From Streptomyces albus subsp. albus (GTDB taxonomy: Bacteria; Actinomycetota; Actinomycetes; Streptomycetales; Streptomycetaceae): DNA of 64,000 bases. The DNA is taken from assembly GCF_000725885.1 (NCBI RefSeq), contig NZ_JODR01000005.1:186001-250000 (forward strand). The letters are read 5' to 3'. This document shows, piece after piece, positions 45,573 through 53,962 of this stretch; the first letter of the stretch is position 1, and every line of letters begins with the position of its first letter. The position numbers and the translations under genes were made by a program. The notes below the pieces were generated by a model that worked only from the letters and a program-made list of their open reading frames with translations, made no database searches and was not told the DNA's origin.

Positions 45573-48437
45573 ATGGACGGAACCGGCCGACTGTGCCAGG
45601 CGCTGGCCGTGCGGCTGCACAAGGGCGCCGACACCGAGCGGTTGCGGGCCCGGCTGGAGAGCCGGGGCGGCGGAGCCCGGCTGTGGGTGGAGGACTTCGA
45701 CGAGGCGGCGGACGGTCCGCGCGCCACGGCCCGGCGCGAGAGGGAACTGTCCCGGCCGGCCGATCCGCGCTCCGGGCCCGGACTGCGGGCCGTGCTGCTG
45801 CGGTACGCGGACGGGACGAGCGATCTGATCGTGGTCGCCCACCAGGCGGTACTGCCCGAACCCTACGTATTGGTACGGCAGTTGCTCGGCGAGCACCCGC
45901 CCGCTGCGGACGGACTGCCCGGAGCCGACGCGCCCGGCGGGCAGCCGCCGCAGGCGCGAACCGCCGACCGTGCGGAGCGGCTGCGGGCGGCCCTCGCGGA
46001 ACTCGACCGCCTCCCGGCCCCCGACTGGGGGCTGGGCACCGAGGGTGCCGCCACCGTGGGCCGGCACCGGTTCACGGTGCCGGCCGGCGGACCCGCCCCC
46101 GCACAGCTCACTCTCCGGGCGGCACTGGGCCTGGTACTCGCCCGCTGCACAGGACAGTCCCAGGTGGTGGTCGGCGCCGAGGCCGGTACCGCGGTGGCGT
46201 TCTCCGCGGACGGAGCACAGAGCGTGACGGCGTACCTGGAGCAGGTCGCAGGGGCCCGTCCCGCCGACGACGGCCCCCTCGTCGGTCTGCTGACCACCCG
46301 GACCGCCGACGTCATCACCGGGGACGGGGTGAAGGCCGAACCCTTCGCCGCCCGCCCGTTCCTGGACCCGCCTCACGCGCTGTCGCTGCACATCGCCGAC
46401 GACGGCTCCACCGTGCTGGAGGGCCGGTGCGCGTACCGGCACGCGGCGTTCGGGGACGCGGCGGTGGAGTGGTTCACCGGCATGCTGGCGACCGCACACC
46501 GGGCGCTGCTGACCGCCGACCCGGCCACCCCGGTGGGGGAGTTGCCACTCTTCGACGAGGAGCAGCGGGCGGCGCTGGCCCGGCTCGGCGGACTGGGGCG
46601 CCGGCCGGCGGTGCCCGGCGAGCGGATCGAGGAGACCGTCGGCCGCCGCGCCGCCACGACTCCGGACGCCCCCGCCGTCTGTTTCGGCGAGATCCGGCTG
46701 ACCTACCGCGAACTGGACGGGCGCGCGGCCCGGTTCGCCGCCCGCCTGCGCGAGCTGGGGGTGGCCCCCGGCGACCGGGTGGGCGTGTGCCTGGACAGGT
46801 CGGCGGACCTGGTGGTGACCCTGCTCGCAGTGCTCAAGGCCGGAGCCGCCTACGTACCGATGGACCCCGCCTACCCGGCCGAGCGGCTGGCCTACACCAC
46901 CGAGGACGCCGGCCTGTCCCTCGTCGTCACCGAAGCCGGCGGCGTGCCCGAACGCGACGGACTGCGGCTGGTGAGCCCCGCCGCGCTCGACCGTCCGGTG
47001 GCGTTGCCGCAGCCCGCCCCGGCGGGGCTGTCCGCGGACGATGCGGCGTACGTCATCTACACCTCCGGCTCGACCGGCCGCCCCAAGGGTGTCGTGGTGC
47101 CGCACCGCAACGTCGCCGCCCTGCTGGCCGCCACCGAGGAGGACTTCCGCCTCGGTGGGCGGGATGTGTGGACCCTCTTCCACTCCAGCGCGTTCGACTT
47201 CTCCGTCTGGGAGATCTGGGGCTGCCTGATGACGGGCGGCCGGCTGGTGGTGGTGCCCTACTGGGCGTCCCGCGACCCGGCCCAGTTCGCCGCCCTGCTG
47301 GAGAGCGAGCAGGTCACGGTGGTCAGCCAGACCCCCAGTGCCTTCGCGCAGCTGATGGCGGCGGACCGGGAGCGCCGCGTCGCGGGGGCGGTGCGGCTGG
47401 TCGTCTTCGGCGGCGAGCCGCTGGACACCCGTCCGCTGCGGTTCTGGCTGGACCAGCACCCCGAGCGGGAATGCCGCCTCGTCAACATGTTCGGAATCAC
47501 GGAGACGACGGTCCACGTCACGGCCCAGACCGTCACCCGCCGCGAGGCACTGGCCGCCTCCCGGTCGGTGGGCCGGCCGCTGCCGGGCTGGCACCTGTAC
47601 GTCCTCGACCCGGACGGCCGCCCGCTGCCGCCCGGCGTCGCCGGCGAAATCCACGTCGGCGGGGCCGGTGTGGCGGGGCACTACCTCAACCGGCCCGAAC
47701 TGACCGCCCAGCGGTTCCTGCCCGACCCCCACGCGCCCGGACCGATGTACCGCAGCGGCGACCGGGGCAGACTGCTGCCCGACGGCCGCCTCGAACACCT
47801 GGGGCGGCTGGACAACCAGATCAAGCTCCGCGGGTTCCGCATCGAACTGGACGAGATCCGCTCCCGCCTGCTGGAGGCGCCCGGGGTCACCGCCGCGGCC
47901 GTCGTCCTGCGGCAGGGCCAGGACGGCGACAGCGCCGGGGCGCGGCTGGACGCCTATGTGGTCCTCGGTACGGACGCCGCGCACCTGCCGCATGGCGCAG
48001 ACGGCTCCGAGGACCGCACCGAGGACGGGACCGCGCGGGTACGGCAGCACGCCGCACGCTTCCTGCCCGAGCACATGGTGCCCGCCACCGTGACGGCGCT
48101 GCCCGCACTGCCGCTGACCCCCAACGGCAATGTGGACACCGGCCGGCTGCCGCTCCCCCTGACGGGCGGCCCCGCCGGGGCGGGCCGGGCCGGGCCGGAA
48201 CCGGAAGCGGACGACGTCGAGTCCCGGCTGCGCACCGTGTGGGAGAAGGTCTTCGGCTTCCGGGTCGGACTGGACGACGACTTCTTCTCCCTGGGCGGCA
48301 ACTCCCTGCTCGGCGTACGGCTGCTGGCCGCGCTCAAGGCCGCGGGGCTGCCCGGATTCCCCCTGCCGCAGCTGTACCTGCACCGCACCGTGCGGCAGCT
48401 CGCCCCCGTCCTGGCGCGGCAGGAGGTGCCCGCATGA
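45573..48437 (+). CDS. NRPS3: degenerate C, A(Thr-like), PCP
   Basis: A 954-residue NRPS. The N-terminal 370 residues follow the outline of a condensation domain, but the active-site motif is AHQAVLP at 89-95, so one His and the DG are gone. The A domain runs about 375-860 (YTSGSTGRPKG at 496; FGITETT near 640). The specificity residues are DFWSVGMVHK, two changes from the threonine code DFWNIGMVHK. The carrier Ser911 is in LGGNSLLG. No C or TE domain follows, so it is a loading or in-trans donor unit. The start follows GGAAGGA. It probably feeds threonine or a close relative to the A-less module of NRPS2. Confidence 0.92.
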   Translation: MDGTGRLCQALAVRLHKGADTERLRARLESRGGGARLWVEDFDEAADGPRATARRERELSRPADPRSGPGLRAVLLRYADGTSDLIVVAHQAVLPEPYVLVRQLLGEHPPAADGLPGADAPGGQPPQARTADRAERLRAALAELDRLPAPDWGLGTEGAATVGRHRFTVPAGGPAPAQLTLRAALGLVLARCTGQSQVVVGAEAGTAVAFSADGAQSVTAYLEQVAGARPADDGPLVGLLTTRTADVITGDGVKAEPFAARPFLDPPHALSLHIADDGSTVLEGRCAYRHAAFGDAAVEWFTGMLATAHRALLTADPATPVGELPLFDEEQRAALARLGGLGRRPAVPGERIEETVGRRAATTPDAPAVCFGEIRLTYRELDGRAARFAARLRELGVAPGDRVGVCLDRSADLVVTLLAVLKAGAAYVPMDPAYPAERLAYTTEDAGLSLVVTEAGGVPERDGLRLVSPAALDRPVALPQPAPAGLSADDAAYVIYTSGSTGRPKGVVVPHRNVAALLAATEEDFRLGGRDVWTLFHSSAFDFSVWEIWGCLMTGGRLVVVPYWASRDPAQFAALLESEQVTVVSQTPSAFAQLMAADRERRVAGAVRLVVFGGEPLDTRPLRFWLDQHPERECRLVNMFGITETTVHVTAQTVTRREALAASRSVGRPLPGWHLYVLDPDGRPLPPGVAGEIHVGGAGVAGHYLNRPELTAQRFLPDPHAPGPMYRSGDRGRLLPDGRLEHLGRLDNQIKLRGFRIELDEIRSRLLEAPGVTAAAVVLRQGQDGDSAGARLDAYVVLGTDAAHLPHGADGSEDRTEDGTARVRQHAARFLPEHMVPATVTALPALPLTPNGNVDTGRLPLPLTGGPAGAGRAGPEPEADDVESRLRTVWEKVFGFRVGLDDDFFSLGGNSLLGVRLLAALKAAGLPGFPLPQLYLHRTVRQLAPVLARQEVPA

Positions 48438-49645
48438 CGCTCCTGCTGGTGGGCGCCGGCTCCCAGGTCTACCGCGAATACCTGCTGCGTCCGGTCGCCC
48501 AGGAGTACGACGTCCATCTGCTCGCCGAACGCGGGCCCACCTGGGAGACGCCGTATCTGTCCGGGCACACCGCGGTGGACACCGCCGATGTCGCCGCGAT
48601 GGCCCGCGCGGTCCGGGGGCTGCCCGTCGAAGGGGTGCTGACCTGGGACGACACCCGGGTGGTGCAGACGGCGGAACTGGCCGCGCTGCTCGGTCTGCCC
48701 GGTACCCCGCCGCAGGCGGCGCTGGCCTGCCGGGACAAGCGGGCCACCCGTGAGGCCCTGGCCGCGGCCGGGGTGCCGCAGGCCCGGTCGGTCGCCGTCT
48801 CCTCGCTGCCCCAGGCGCGGGCCGCGGCGGCACAGGTGGGCTACCCGCTCGTCCTCAAGCCCCGGGCCCTCAACGCCAGTACGGGCGTGGTGCGGGTGGC
48901 AGCGCCGGACGGGCTGGCCCGCGCCTTCCGGCTGGCCCGCGGTGCCACCGCACCCGGCGCGGTGGAGGTGGCACCCGGTGACGTCCTGGTCGAGGAGTAT
49001 CTGGACGGGCCGGAGATCAGCGTGGACGCCGTTTGGTACCAAGGCCGGATGACACCCGCCTTCACCGCCCGCAAGGAGTGCGGCTTCGCCCCGTACTTCG
49101 AGGAGACCGGCCATCTCGTGGACGCCGCCGACCCGCTCCAGGACGATCCCGCGGTCCGGGACGTGGTCGAACGTGCTCACGAGGCCGTCGGGTTCACCAC
49201 CGGCTGGACGCACACCGAACTGCGGCTGACCGCGGACGGACCGAAGGTGGTCGAGATCAACGCGCGGATCGGGGGCGACCGCATCCCCGACATCGGCCGG
49301 CTGGCGCTGGGGACCGACGCGGCGCTGGCCGCCGCCCGCCTGGCCTGCGGTGGCCCACCGGACATCCGCCCCGGGCGGCACCGGGCGGCGGCCGTACGGT
49401 TCCTGTATCCGGAGGCGGACTGTCTCGCCCGTACCGTGCGGATCGACGCGCGCGCCCTGCCGGCGTCCGTCGTCGAAGCCGCGCCGATCGCCCTGCCCGG
49501 CCAGGAGTTGCGGCTGCCGCCGCGCGGCCACGTCTCCGGCCGCTACGCGCTGATCACGGCCGTGGCCGGGACGCCGGACGCCTGCCGCGCCGAGCTGGAG
49601 AAGGCGGCGCAGGCGGTGCGTCTGGAGGTGCTGCGCCTCCTGTGA
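48434..49645 (+). CDS. ATP-grasp amino acid/peptide ligase
   Basis: A 403-residue ATP-grasp enzyme. The N-terminal Rossmann-like domain begins MTLLLVGAGSQVYREYLLRP. The ATP-binding region holds YPLVLKPRALNASTGVVRVA and DVLVEEYLDGPEISVDAVWY. The metal-binding and catalytic region reads TELRLTADGPKVVEINARIG. It is related to carboxylate-amine ligases that join amino acids through an acyl phosphate, as in L-amino acid ligases. It overlaps NRPS3 (ATGA) and is the last gene of the operon. It may attach a further amino acid to the NRPS product or make a dipeptide precursor. Confidence 0.9.
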   Translation: MTLLLVGAGSQVYREYLLRPVAQEYDVHLLAERGPTWETPYLSGHTAVDTADVAAMARAVRGLPVEGVLTWDDTRVVQTAELAALLGLPGTPPQAALACRDKRATREALAAAGVPQARSVAVSSLPQARAAAAQVGYPLVLKPRALNASTGVVRVAAPDGLARAFRLARGATAPGAVEVAPGDVLVEEYLDGPEISVDAVWYQGRMTPAFTARKECGFAPYFEETGHLVDAADPLQDDPAVRDVVERAHEAVGFTTGWTHTELRLTADGPKVVEINARIGGDRIPDIGRLALGTDAALAAARLACGGPPDIRPGRHRAAAVRFLYPEADCLARTVRIDARALPASVVEAAPIALPGQELRLPPRGHVSGRYALITAVAGTPDACRAELEKAAQAVRLEVLRLL

Positions 49646-49682
49646 CACCCCTCCGGCTGCCGGGACCGCGGCGGCCGGACGA

Positions 49683-49718
49683 CGGCGGGCCCCGGTGATG
49701 CCGATTCGGGGCCCGCCG
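49683..49718. terminator. terminator at the end of the NRPS operon
   Basis: CGGCGGGCCCC (49683-49693) pairs with GGGGCCCGCCG (49708-49718) around a 14-base loop, between the ATP-grasp gene and the convergent TetR gene. Confidence 0.8.
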
Positions 49719-49754
49719 CCGTGTCCGCCGTCGTTCTTCCGGGGTGGCGCACCG

Positions 49755-50438
49755 TCACCCCACCCCGTTCGCCCGTGCCCTCTCGCGCAGGGTGCCGGGC
49801 GCCAGTCCCAGCCGGGACTCCGCCGTCTCGAGGACCAGCTCGCCCACCAGCAGGCCGCCCGGGAGCGGTTCGCCCTCCCCGGTGCCGGTGTTGCTGTACG
49901 TTCCCATGCCGTCGACGGCCATGAGGATGTGCAGCGCCGCCCGGAGCGGGTCCTGTGCGGCGAGTCCGCCCTCCTCGATCAGCGCGGCCAGCGCGCCGCG
50001 GTTCAGCGCCTCCTGTGCGGCGAGGGCCCGGCGCAGCGGTTCCTTGAACCGGCTGAGGTGGCGGGCGTTGAGCCACAGCCGGCTGAGGTCGTCGTAGTCG
50101 CCGCCGGTGAGCCGGACGAGGAAGAGCGCGAGCCGGTCGAGCGGCGGCAGCGGTTGCTCCGTGTGCGGCAGCAGTGAGTCCCGCTCCACCGTCGCGGCGT
50201 GCGTGAACGCCTCGGCGACCAGATCGTCGGCCGCGGGGAAGTAGTGGCCGATCAGTGAGGGCCGCACCCCCAGTTCCTCCGCGATGCGGCGCAGCGTGAT
50301 CAGCTCCAGCCCTTCCGCGAGGGCGACCCGGGCCGCGGTCCGCACGATCTCCGCACGGCGTTCCTGCGGCGGCTTCCGGATCCGCTTGGGCCGGTCCTCG
50401 TGTTCGCCGTGTTCCTCGTGCCGAAGTCTTGACGTCAT
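49755..50438 (-). CDS. TetR family regulator of the permease
   Basis: A 227-residue TetR-type regulator. The helix-turn-helix is PPQERRAEIVRTAARVALAEG, LELITLRRIAEELGVRPSLIGHYFPAADD. The C-terminal domain contains LWLNARHLSRFKEPLRRALA, the pattern of BetI/TetR_C_6-like proteins. The ATG at 50438 is preferred; an in-frame start at 50468 is possible but falls inside the operator. It is divergent from an NCS1 permease gene. Two palindromes in the gap make it the likely repressor of the permease and the genes after it. Confidence 0.88.
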   Translation of the reverse strand: MTSRLRHEEHGEHEDRPKRIRKPPQERRAEIVRTAARVALAEGLELITLRRIAEELGVRPSLIGHYFPAADDLVAEAFTHAATVERDSLLPHTEQPLPPLDRLALFLVRLTGGDYDDLSRLWLNARHLSRFKEPLRRALAAQEALNRGALAALIEEGGLAAQDPLRAALHILMAVDGMGTYSNTGTGEGEPLPGGLLVGELVLETAESRLGLAPGTLRERARANGVG

Positions 50439-50450
50439 ACACCCGGACTC

Positions 50451-50493
50451 TATTGGATTGGCGCCCAACAGCTAACTGGGCAACCAGCCAATA
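50451..50493. promoter_or_regulatory. double palindrome between TetR and permease genes
   Basis: TTGG-CGC-CCAA (50458-50468) and CTGG-GCAA-CCAG (50476-50487) lie 18 bp apart centre to centre, and outer TATTGG/CCAATA arms (50451-50456 and 50488-50493) frame both. This is a good candidate operator for the adjacent TetR protein. Confidence 0.7.
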
Positions 50494-50524
50494 AGGTGGG
50501 GTCACCTTCGTCCGAGAGGCCACG

Positions 50525-51967
50525 ATGACCACACAGCAGACAGCACGTGCAGGTCAGCCGGAGACACGGGGCATCGACCTCGTCACCGACCAGGAGCGCT
50601 CCGGACGACCCCGCCAGCTCTTCGCCGTCTGGGCCGCGCCCAACGTCAGCTATCTGAGCTTCGCCATCGGCGCCTCGCTGATCCTCACGGGACTCTCCCT
50701 GGCCCAGGCGATCGGCGTCATCCTGACCGGCAACCTGCTGTGGATACGCACCGGCATCCTGGCCGCGAGGGGCCCCGCCGCCGGAACGAGCGGCTCGGTC
50801 ATCTCCCGGGCCTTCTACGGAGTGCTCGGCAACAAATGCGTCCTCGTGGTGACCGGCTGGCTGATCGCCTCCGCCTATCTGGCGCTCAACTGGTCGGCCG
50901 CCTCGGTCGCCGGCATCGGCCTGGCCAGGCAGTGGGGTCTGCCCGACTCCTCACCGCTGGACGCCCTGGTCATCTGCCTGATCGCAGCCGTCACCCTGCT
51001 CGTCGCGATCTACGGCCACGCCACCATCGTCCGCCTCTACGCCGCGCTGAGCGTCCTGCTCACCGTCGTGTTCGTCGTCGTGACCGGCTACGTGCTCGCC
51101 TCGGCCGACTGGACGCACACCACAGCCGCACCGCTGCACGGCACCTCGCTCGTCGCCGCACTCAGCGGCGGCTTCACCCTCATCGGGTCGACCGCGCTCT
51201 CCTACAACAACAGCCCCGACCTGGCCCGTTACCTGCCCCGCGGCAGCTCCGTCGCGGCCGTGGCCGGGTGGACGGCGTTCGGCGCCTACCTGCCGGGTGT
51301 CGTCTTCACCTCGGTGGGCGCGCTGGCGGCCACCGGCCTGGACATGTCCGACCCGCAGGCGGCGCTGGAGTCGGTCCTGCCGGCTTGGTTCGTCCCGTTC
51401 TTCGTGCTCGCCGTCGTCTTCAACGCCGTCGCCAACAACGGGATGACGGCGTACAGCGCCGGCCTCTCCATCCAGTCGGTGGGGGTGAAGCTCGCCCGCA
51501 TCCCCGCGGTCCTGGTGATCGGCACCCTCGGTACCGCGATGACGCTCTACGCCATCCTCGTCTTCGACTTCCTCACCAGCGTCAACACGATGCTCCAGCT
51601 CGTCGTCGTGATCACCGGCCCGGCCATGGCGGTGGCCGTCACCGACCTGGCCCTGCGCCGCAACCGGTACCACGGCGAGCAACTGCTCCAGCAGCAGCGC
51701 GGCGGCCCGTTCTGGTACCGCGGCGGCGTCCACTGGCCGGGCATCCTCGCCCTGGTCACCGGCGGCCTCGCCTCGCTGATGTGGGCGAGCACCACCTTCT
51801 GGACCGGTCCGGCCGCCACCGCCGCGGCCGGTACGGACCTTGCCATTCCGGCCGGTATGGGCGTCGCCGCCCTCGTCTACTGGGGGCTCGCCCGGATCCT
51901 GCGTACCGTCGGTTCCACCGACCACGACCCGGAAGGCAGGACCCCGTGCACGCCGATCTCCTCCTGA
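50525..51967 (+). CDS. NCS1-family purine/cytosine permease
   Basis: A 480-residue membrane protein with about 12 segments. The NCS1 signature is FAVWAAPNVSYLSFAIGASL in the first helix region, with LNWSAASVAGIGLARQWG and STALSYNNSPDLARYLPRG later. It imports a nucleobase or related nitrogen compound by proton or sodium symport. The ATG is preceded by GAGAGGCC. The divergent TetR gene probably represses it. Downstream lie the remnant of an amidohydrolase and a C45 acyltransferase, so the operon may once have taken up and broken down an amide or cyclic ureide. Confidence 0.92.
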   Translation: MTTQQTARAGQPETRGIDLVTDQERSGRPRQLFAVWAAPNVSYLSFAIGASLILTGLSLAQAIGVILTGNLLWIRTGILAARGPAAGTSGSVISRAFYGVLGNKCVLVVTGWLIASAYLALNWSAASVAGIGLARQWGLPDSSPLDALVICLIAAVTLLVAIYGHATIVRLYAALSVLLTVVFVVVTGYVLASADWTHTTAAPLHGTSLVAALSGGFTLIGSTALSYNNSPDLARYLPRGSSVAAVAGWTAFGAYLPGVVFTSVGALAATGLDMSDPQAALESVLPAWFVPFFVLAVVFNAVANNGMTAYSAGLSIQSVGVKLARIPAVLVIGTLGTAMTLYAILVFDFLTSVNTMLQLVVVITGPAMAVAVTDLALRRNRYHGEQLLQQQRGGPFWYRGGVHWPGILALVTGGLASLMWASTTFWTGPAATAAAGTDLAIPAGMGVAALVYWGLARILRTVGSTDHDPEGRTPCTPISS

Positions 51968-52161
51968 CCGCCCGGCACATCGAGACGCTGGGCCGCGACC
52001 GGCCCGGTCAGGCCCTTGCCGTCACGGACGGCCGGAGCGCCGCCGTGGGCACCGCCGACGAGACCGCGGCCCTGCGCGGACCCGCCACCGTCGTCCACGA
52101 GTTCCCCGGCGCCACCGTCCTCGGCGGCGACGTCCGACTCCACCCCGCAAGGAACAGCTGA
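51946..52161 (+). pseudogene. amidohydrolase, N-terminal remnant
   Basis: A 71-residue frame from a GTG with GGAAGGCAGG upstream, overlapping the permease stop. It reads HADLLLTARHIETLGRDRPG, then ALAVTDGRSAAVG, then VVHEFPGATVLGG. This is the beta-sandwich entry strand of YtcJ-like amidohydrolases, which normally run to more than 500 residues and continue with an HxH metal motif. Here the frame ends after LHPARNS, just where the catalytic barrel should begin, and the C45 gene starts within the stop codon. The bulk of the gene appears to be deleted. Confidence 0.7.
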
Positions 52162-53258
52162 TGCCCACCATTCCCCGCCCCGGCCACCGCCTCCACATCA
52201 CCGTCTCGGCCACCGACCCGTACGCGCGCGGCGTGGCCCGCGGCGAGCGGCTGCGCGACGGCATTCCCGCCGCCCTCGACGTCTACGGCCGGCTGTTCGC
52301 CCTCGGCGGCATCACCCCGGGCCGCGTACGGGACGACGCCGAACGCACCCTCGACGTGATCGCCGGCTTCCACCCGGCGTCCCGCGCCGAGATCGCCGGC
52401 ATCGCACACGGAGCCGGAGTCGAGGAGTGGCAGGTCGGAGCCCTCAACGCCCGCACCGAGATCCTGGCCCGCTCCAGCGCCGTCCCGCCCGGCGAATGCA
52501 CCACCCTCGTGAGGCGGCACCCCGACGGCCGCACCTTCGGCACCCAGACCTGGGACTGGCACGTCGAACTGGTCGACCACTGGCACACCCTGGAATCCAG
52601 CGGCGGCCGGCACGCCGTCGCCGCCCTCACCGAACACGGCATCCTCGGCAAGATCGGCGTCAACAGCGCGGGGCTCGCCCTGCACTTCAACATCCTCGGC
52701 CACGTACAGGACGTCGCCGAGGGCGTTCCCGTGCACGTTCTCGCCGCCGTGGTCCTGTCCGAAGCCGGCAGCGTCGCCGAAGCCGTCGCCCTCGTCCGCT
52801 CCGCCCCGCTCACCTCCTCCGGCTCCTTCGCCCTCTTCGACGCGGCGGGGGACGCGGTGCTCCTGGACCTCAGCCCCGTCGGCGTGCACGAGATGCGCCC
52901 GGACGGGCGCGGCATGCTGCTGCGCACCAACCACTTCCTCACCCCCTCCCTCACGCCCGGGGAGAAGTCCTGGCTCTACCAGCCGGACTCGTGCGCGCGC
53001 CGCGACTTCGTCGCCGCCCGGCTGGCCGGCTCACCGGAACTCCCCGACGACACCGACGCATTGGTGTCACTGCTGGTCACCGGGCCGGGTGAGCCCCCGG
53101 TCACCTGCCTTCCGGACCCTTCCGCGCCGCTCGGCCGGCACTGGGCCGGTCTCGCCACGGTCACCCTGGAGCCGGCCACCCGCACGGCCCGCGTGCTCGA
53201 CGGCACGCCCGCGGACCTCGGCACCACCGACTGGCGCGTCCTGACGGCGGCACCCTGA
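52161..53258 (+). CDS. C45 family autoproteolytic acyltransferase/hydrolase
   Basis: A 365-residue protein of the acyl-CoA:6-aminopenicillanic acid acyltransferase (C45) type, an Ntn hydrolase. The expected self-cleavage site, just before the nucleophilic Cys, is in PPGECTTLV near residue 113. Later conserved parts are TFGTQTWDWHVELVDHW, GILGKIGVNSAGLALHFNIL and SSGSFALFDAAGDAVLLDLS. Family members process or acylate small amides. The ATG overlaps the amidohydrolase stop (TGATG), so it is coupled to the permease operon. The substrate is unknown; an amide bond hydrolysis linked to the imported compound is plausible. Confidence 0.88.
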   Translation: MPTIPRPGHRLHITVSATDPYARGVARGERLRDGIPAALDVYGRLFALGGITPGRVRDDAERTLDVIAGFHPASRAEIAGIAHGAGVEEWQVGALNARTEILARSSAVPPGECTTLVRRHPDGRTFGTQTWDWHVELVDHWHTLESSGGRHAVAALTEHGILGKIGVNSAGLALHFNILGHVQDVAEGVPVHVLAAVVLSEAGSVAEAVALVRSAPLTSSGSFALFDAAGDAVLLDLSPVGVHEMRPDGRGMLLRTNHFLTPSLTPGEKSWLYQPDSCARRDFVAARLAGSPELPDDTDALVSLLVTGPGEPPVTCLPDPSAPLGRHWAGLATVTLEPATRTARVLDGTPADLGTTDWRVLTAAP

Positions 53259-53263
53259 GCCGC

Positions 53264-53297
53264 GCCTGGGTGTGCTGCCCGGACAGCACACCCAGGC
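53264..53297 (+). terminator. 14-bp perfect hairpin after the C45 gene
   Basis: GCCTGGGTGTGCTG (53264-53277) pairs with CAGCACACCCAGGC (53284-53297) around a CCCGGA loop, 6 bases past the stop. A strong terminator by Streptomyces standards. Confidence 0.88.
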
Positions 53298-53329
53298 CGT
53301 CGGCCACGAGAGGATCGTGATTGTGACCG

Positions 53330-53931
53330 ATGAGCGGGGCACAGCGAACGCCGGAGACCGGGAGGCGGCGGCCGGCCCGCGAGCGGGTGCTGGCCGCAGC
53401 GGAGCGGCGCTTCTCCACCGACGGCGTGACGGCGACCGGTATCGACACGATCACCGCCGAGGCCGGCGTGGCGAAGATGAGCCTCTACAACAACTTCTCC
53501 TCAAAGCGGACCTCGTCCGGGCATACCTGGAGATGCGGCACGAGAAGTGGCTGGCTCAGTACCGCTCCCGTCTCCAGCGGGCCAAAACGCCCCGCGACGG
53601 CGTGCTGGCCGTCTTCGGCAGCTATCTCGACAGCGCCGCGTCCGCCGGCGGGACCGGCTTCCGCGGGTGCGGGCTGCTCAACGCCGCCGCGGAACTGCCC
53701 GACGGTGACGAGGGGAGAGCCTTGGTGCGCCGGCACGAGGAGGAGGTCGAGCATCTGCCGGCCGGGCACCTCGCCGAGCTGCTGCCCGACCGGCCCGACA
53801 CCGCCCGGACCACGGCGGAGCACCTGGCCTTCCTGCTGGAGGGCGCGGTCACGCGCGCCGGTCCGGAGGGTGACGCCACCCGTCTGCGGCGTGCCCGCGC
53901 CATGGCGGCCCGTCTGCTGGACCAGTTGTGA
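53330..53931 (+). pseudogene. TetR family regulator with a frameshift
   Basis: The N-terminal frame (ATG 53330) gives RERVLAAAERRFSTDGVTAT, GIDTITAEAGVAKMSLYNNFSSK, a clean helix-turn-helix, and then nonsense. The next frame continues exactly there with ADLVRAYLEMRHEKWLAQYR through the full ligand domain to ARAMAARLLDQL. The family expects FSSKADLV, so one G is missing in AAGCGG at about 53504-53508 (AAGGCGG expected). Restored, the protein would be about 200 residues. Either the gene is inactive or the base was lost in sequencing. No operator is seen near it. Confidence 0.82.
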
Positions 53932-53962
53932 CCGGGCCGGCCGTCTCCCGGCCGGCCGCGGT

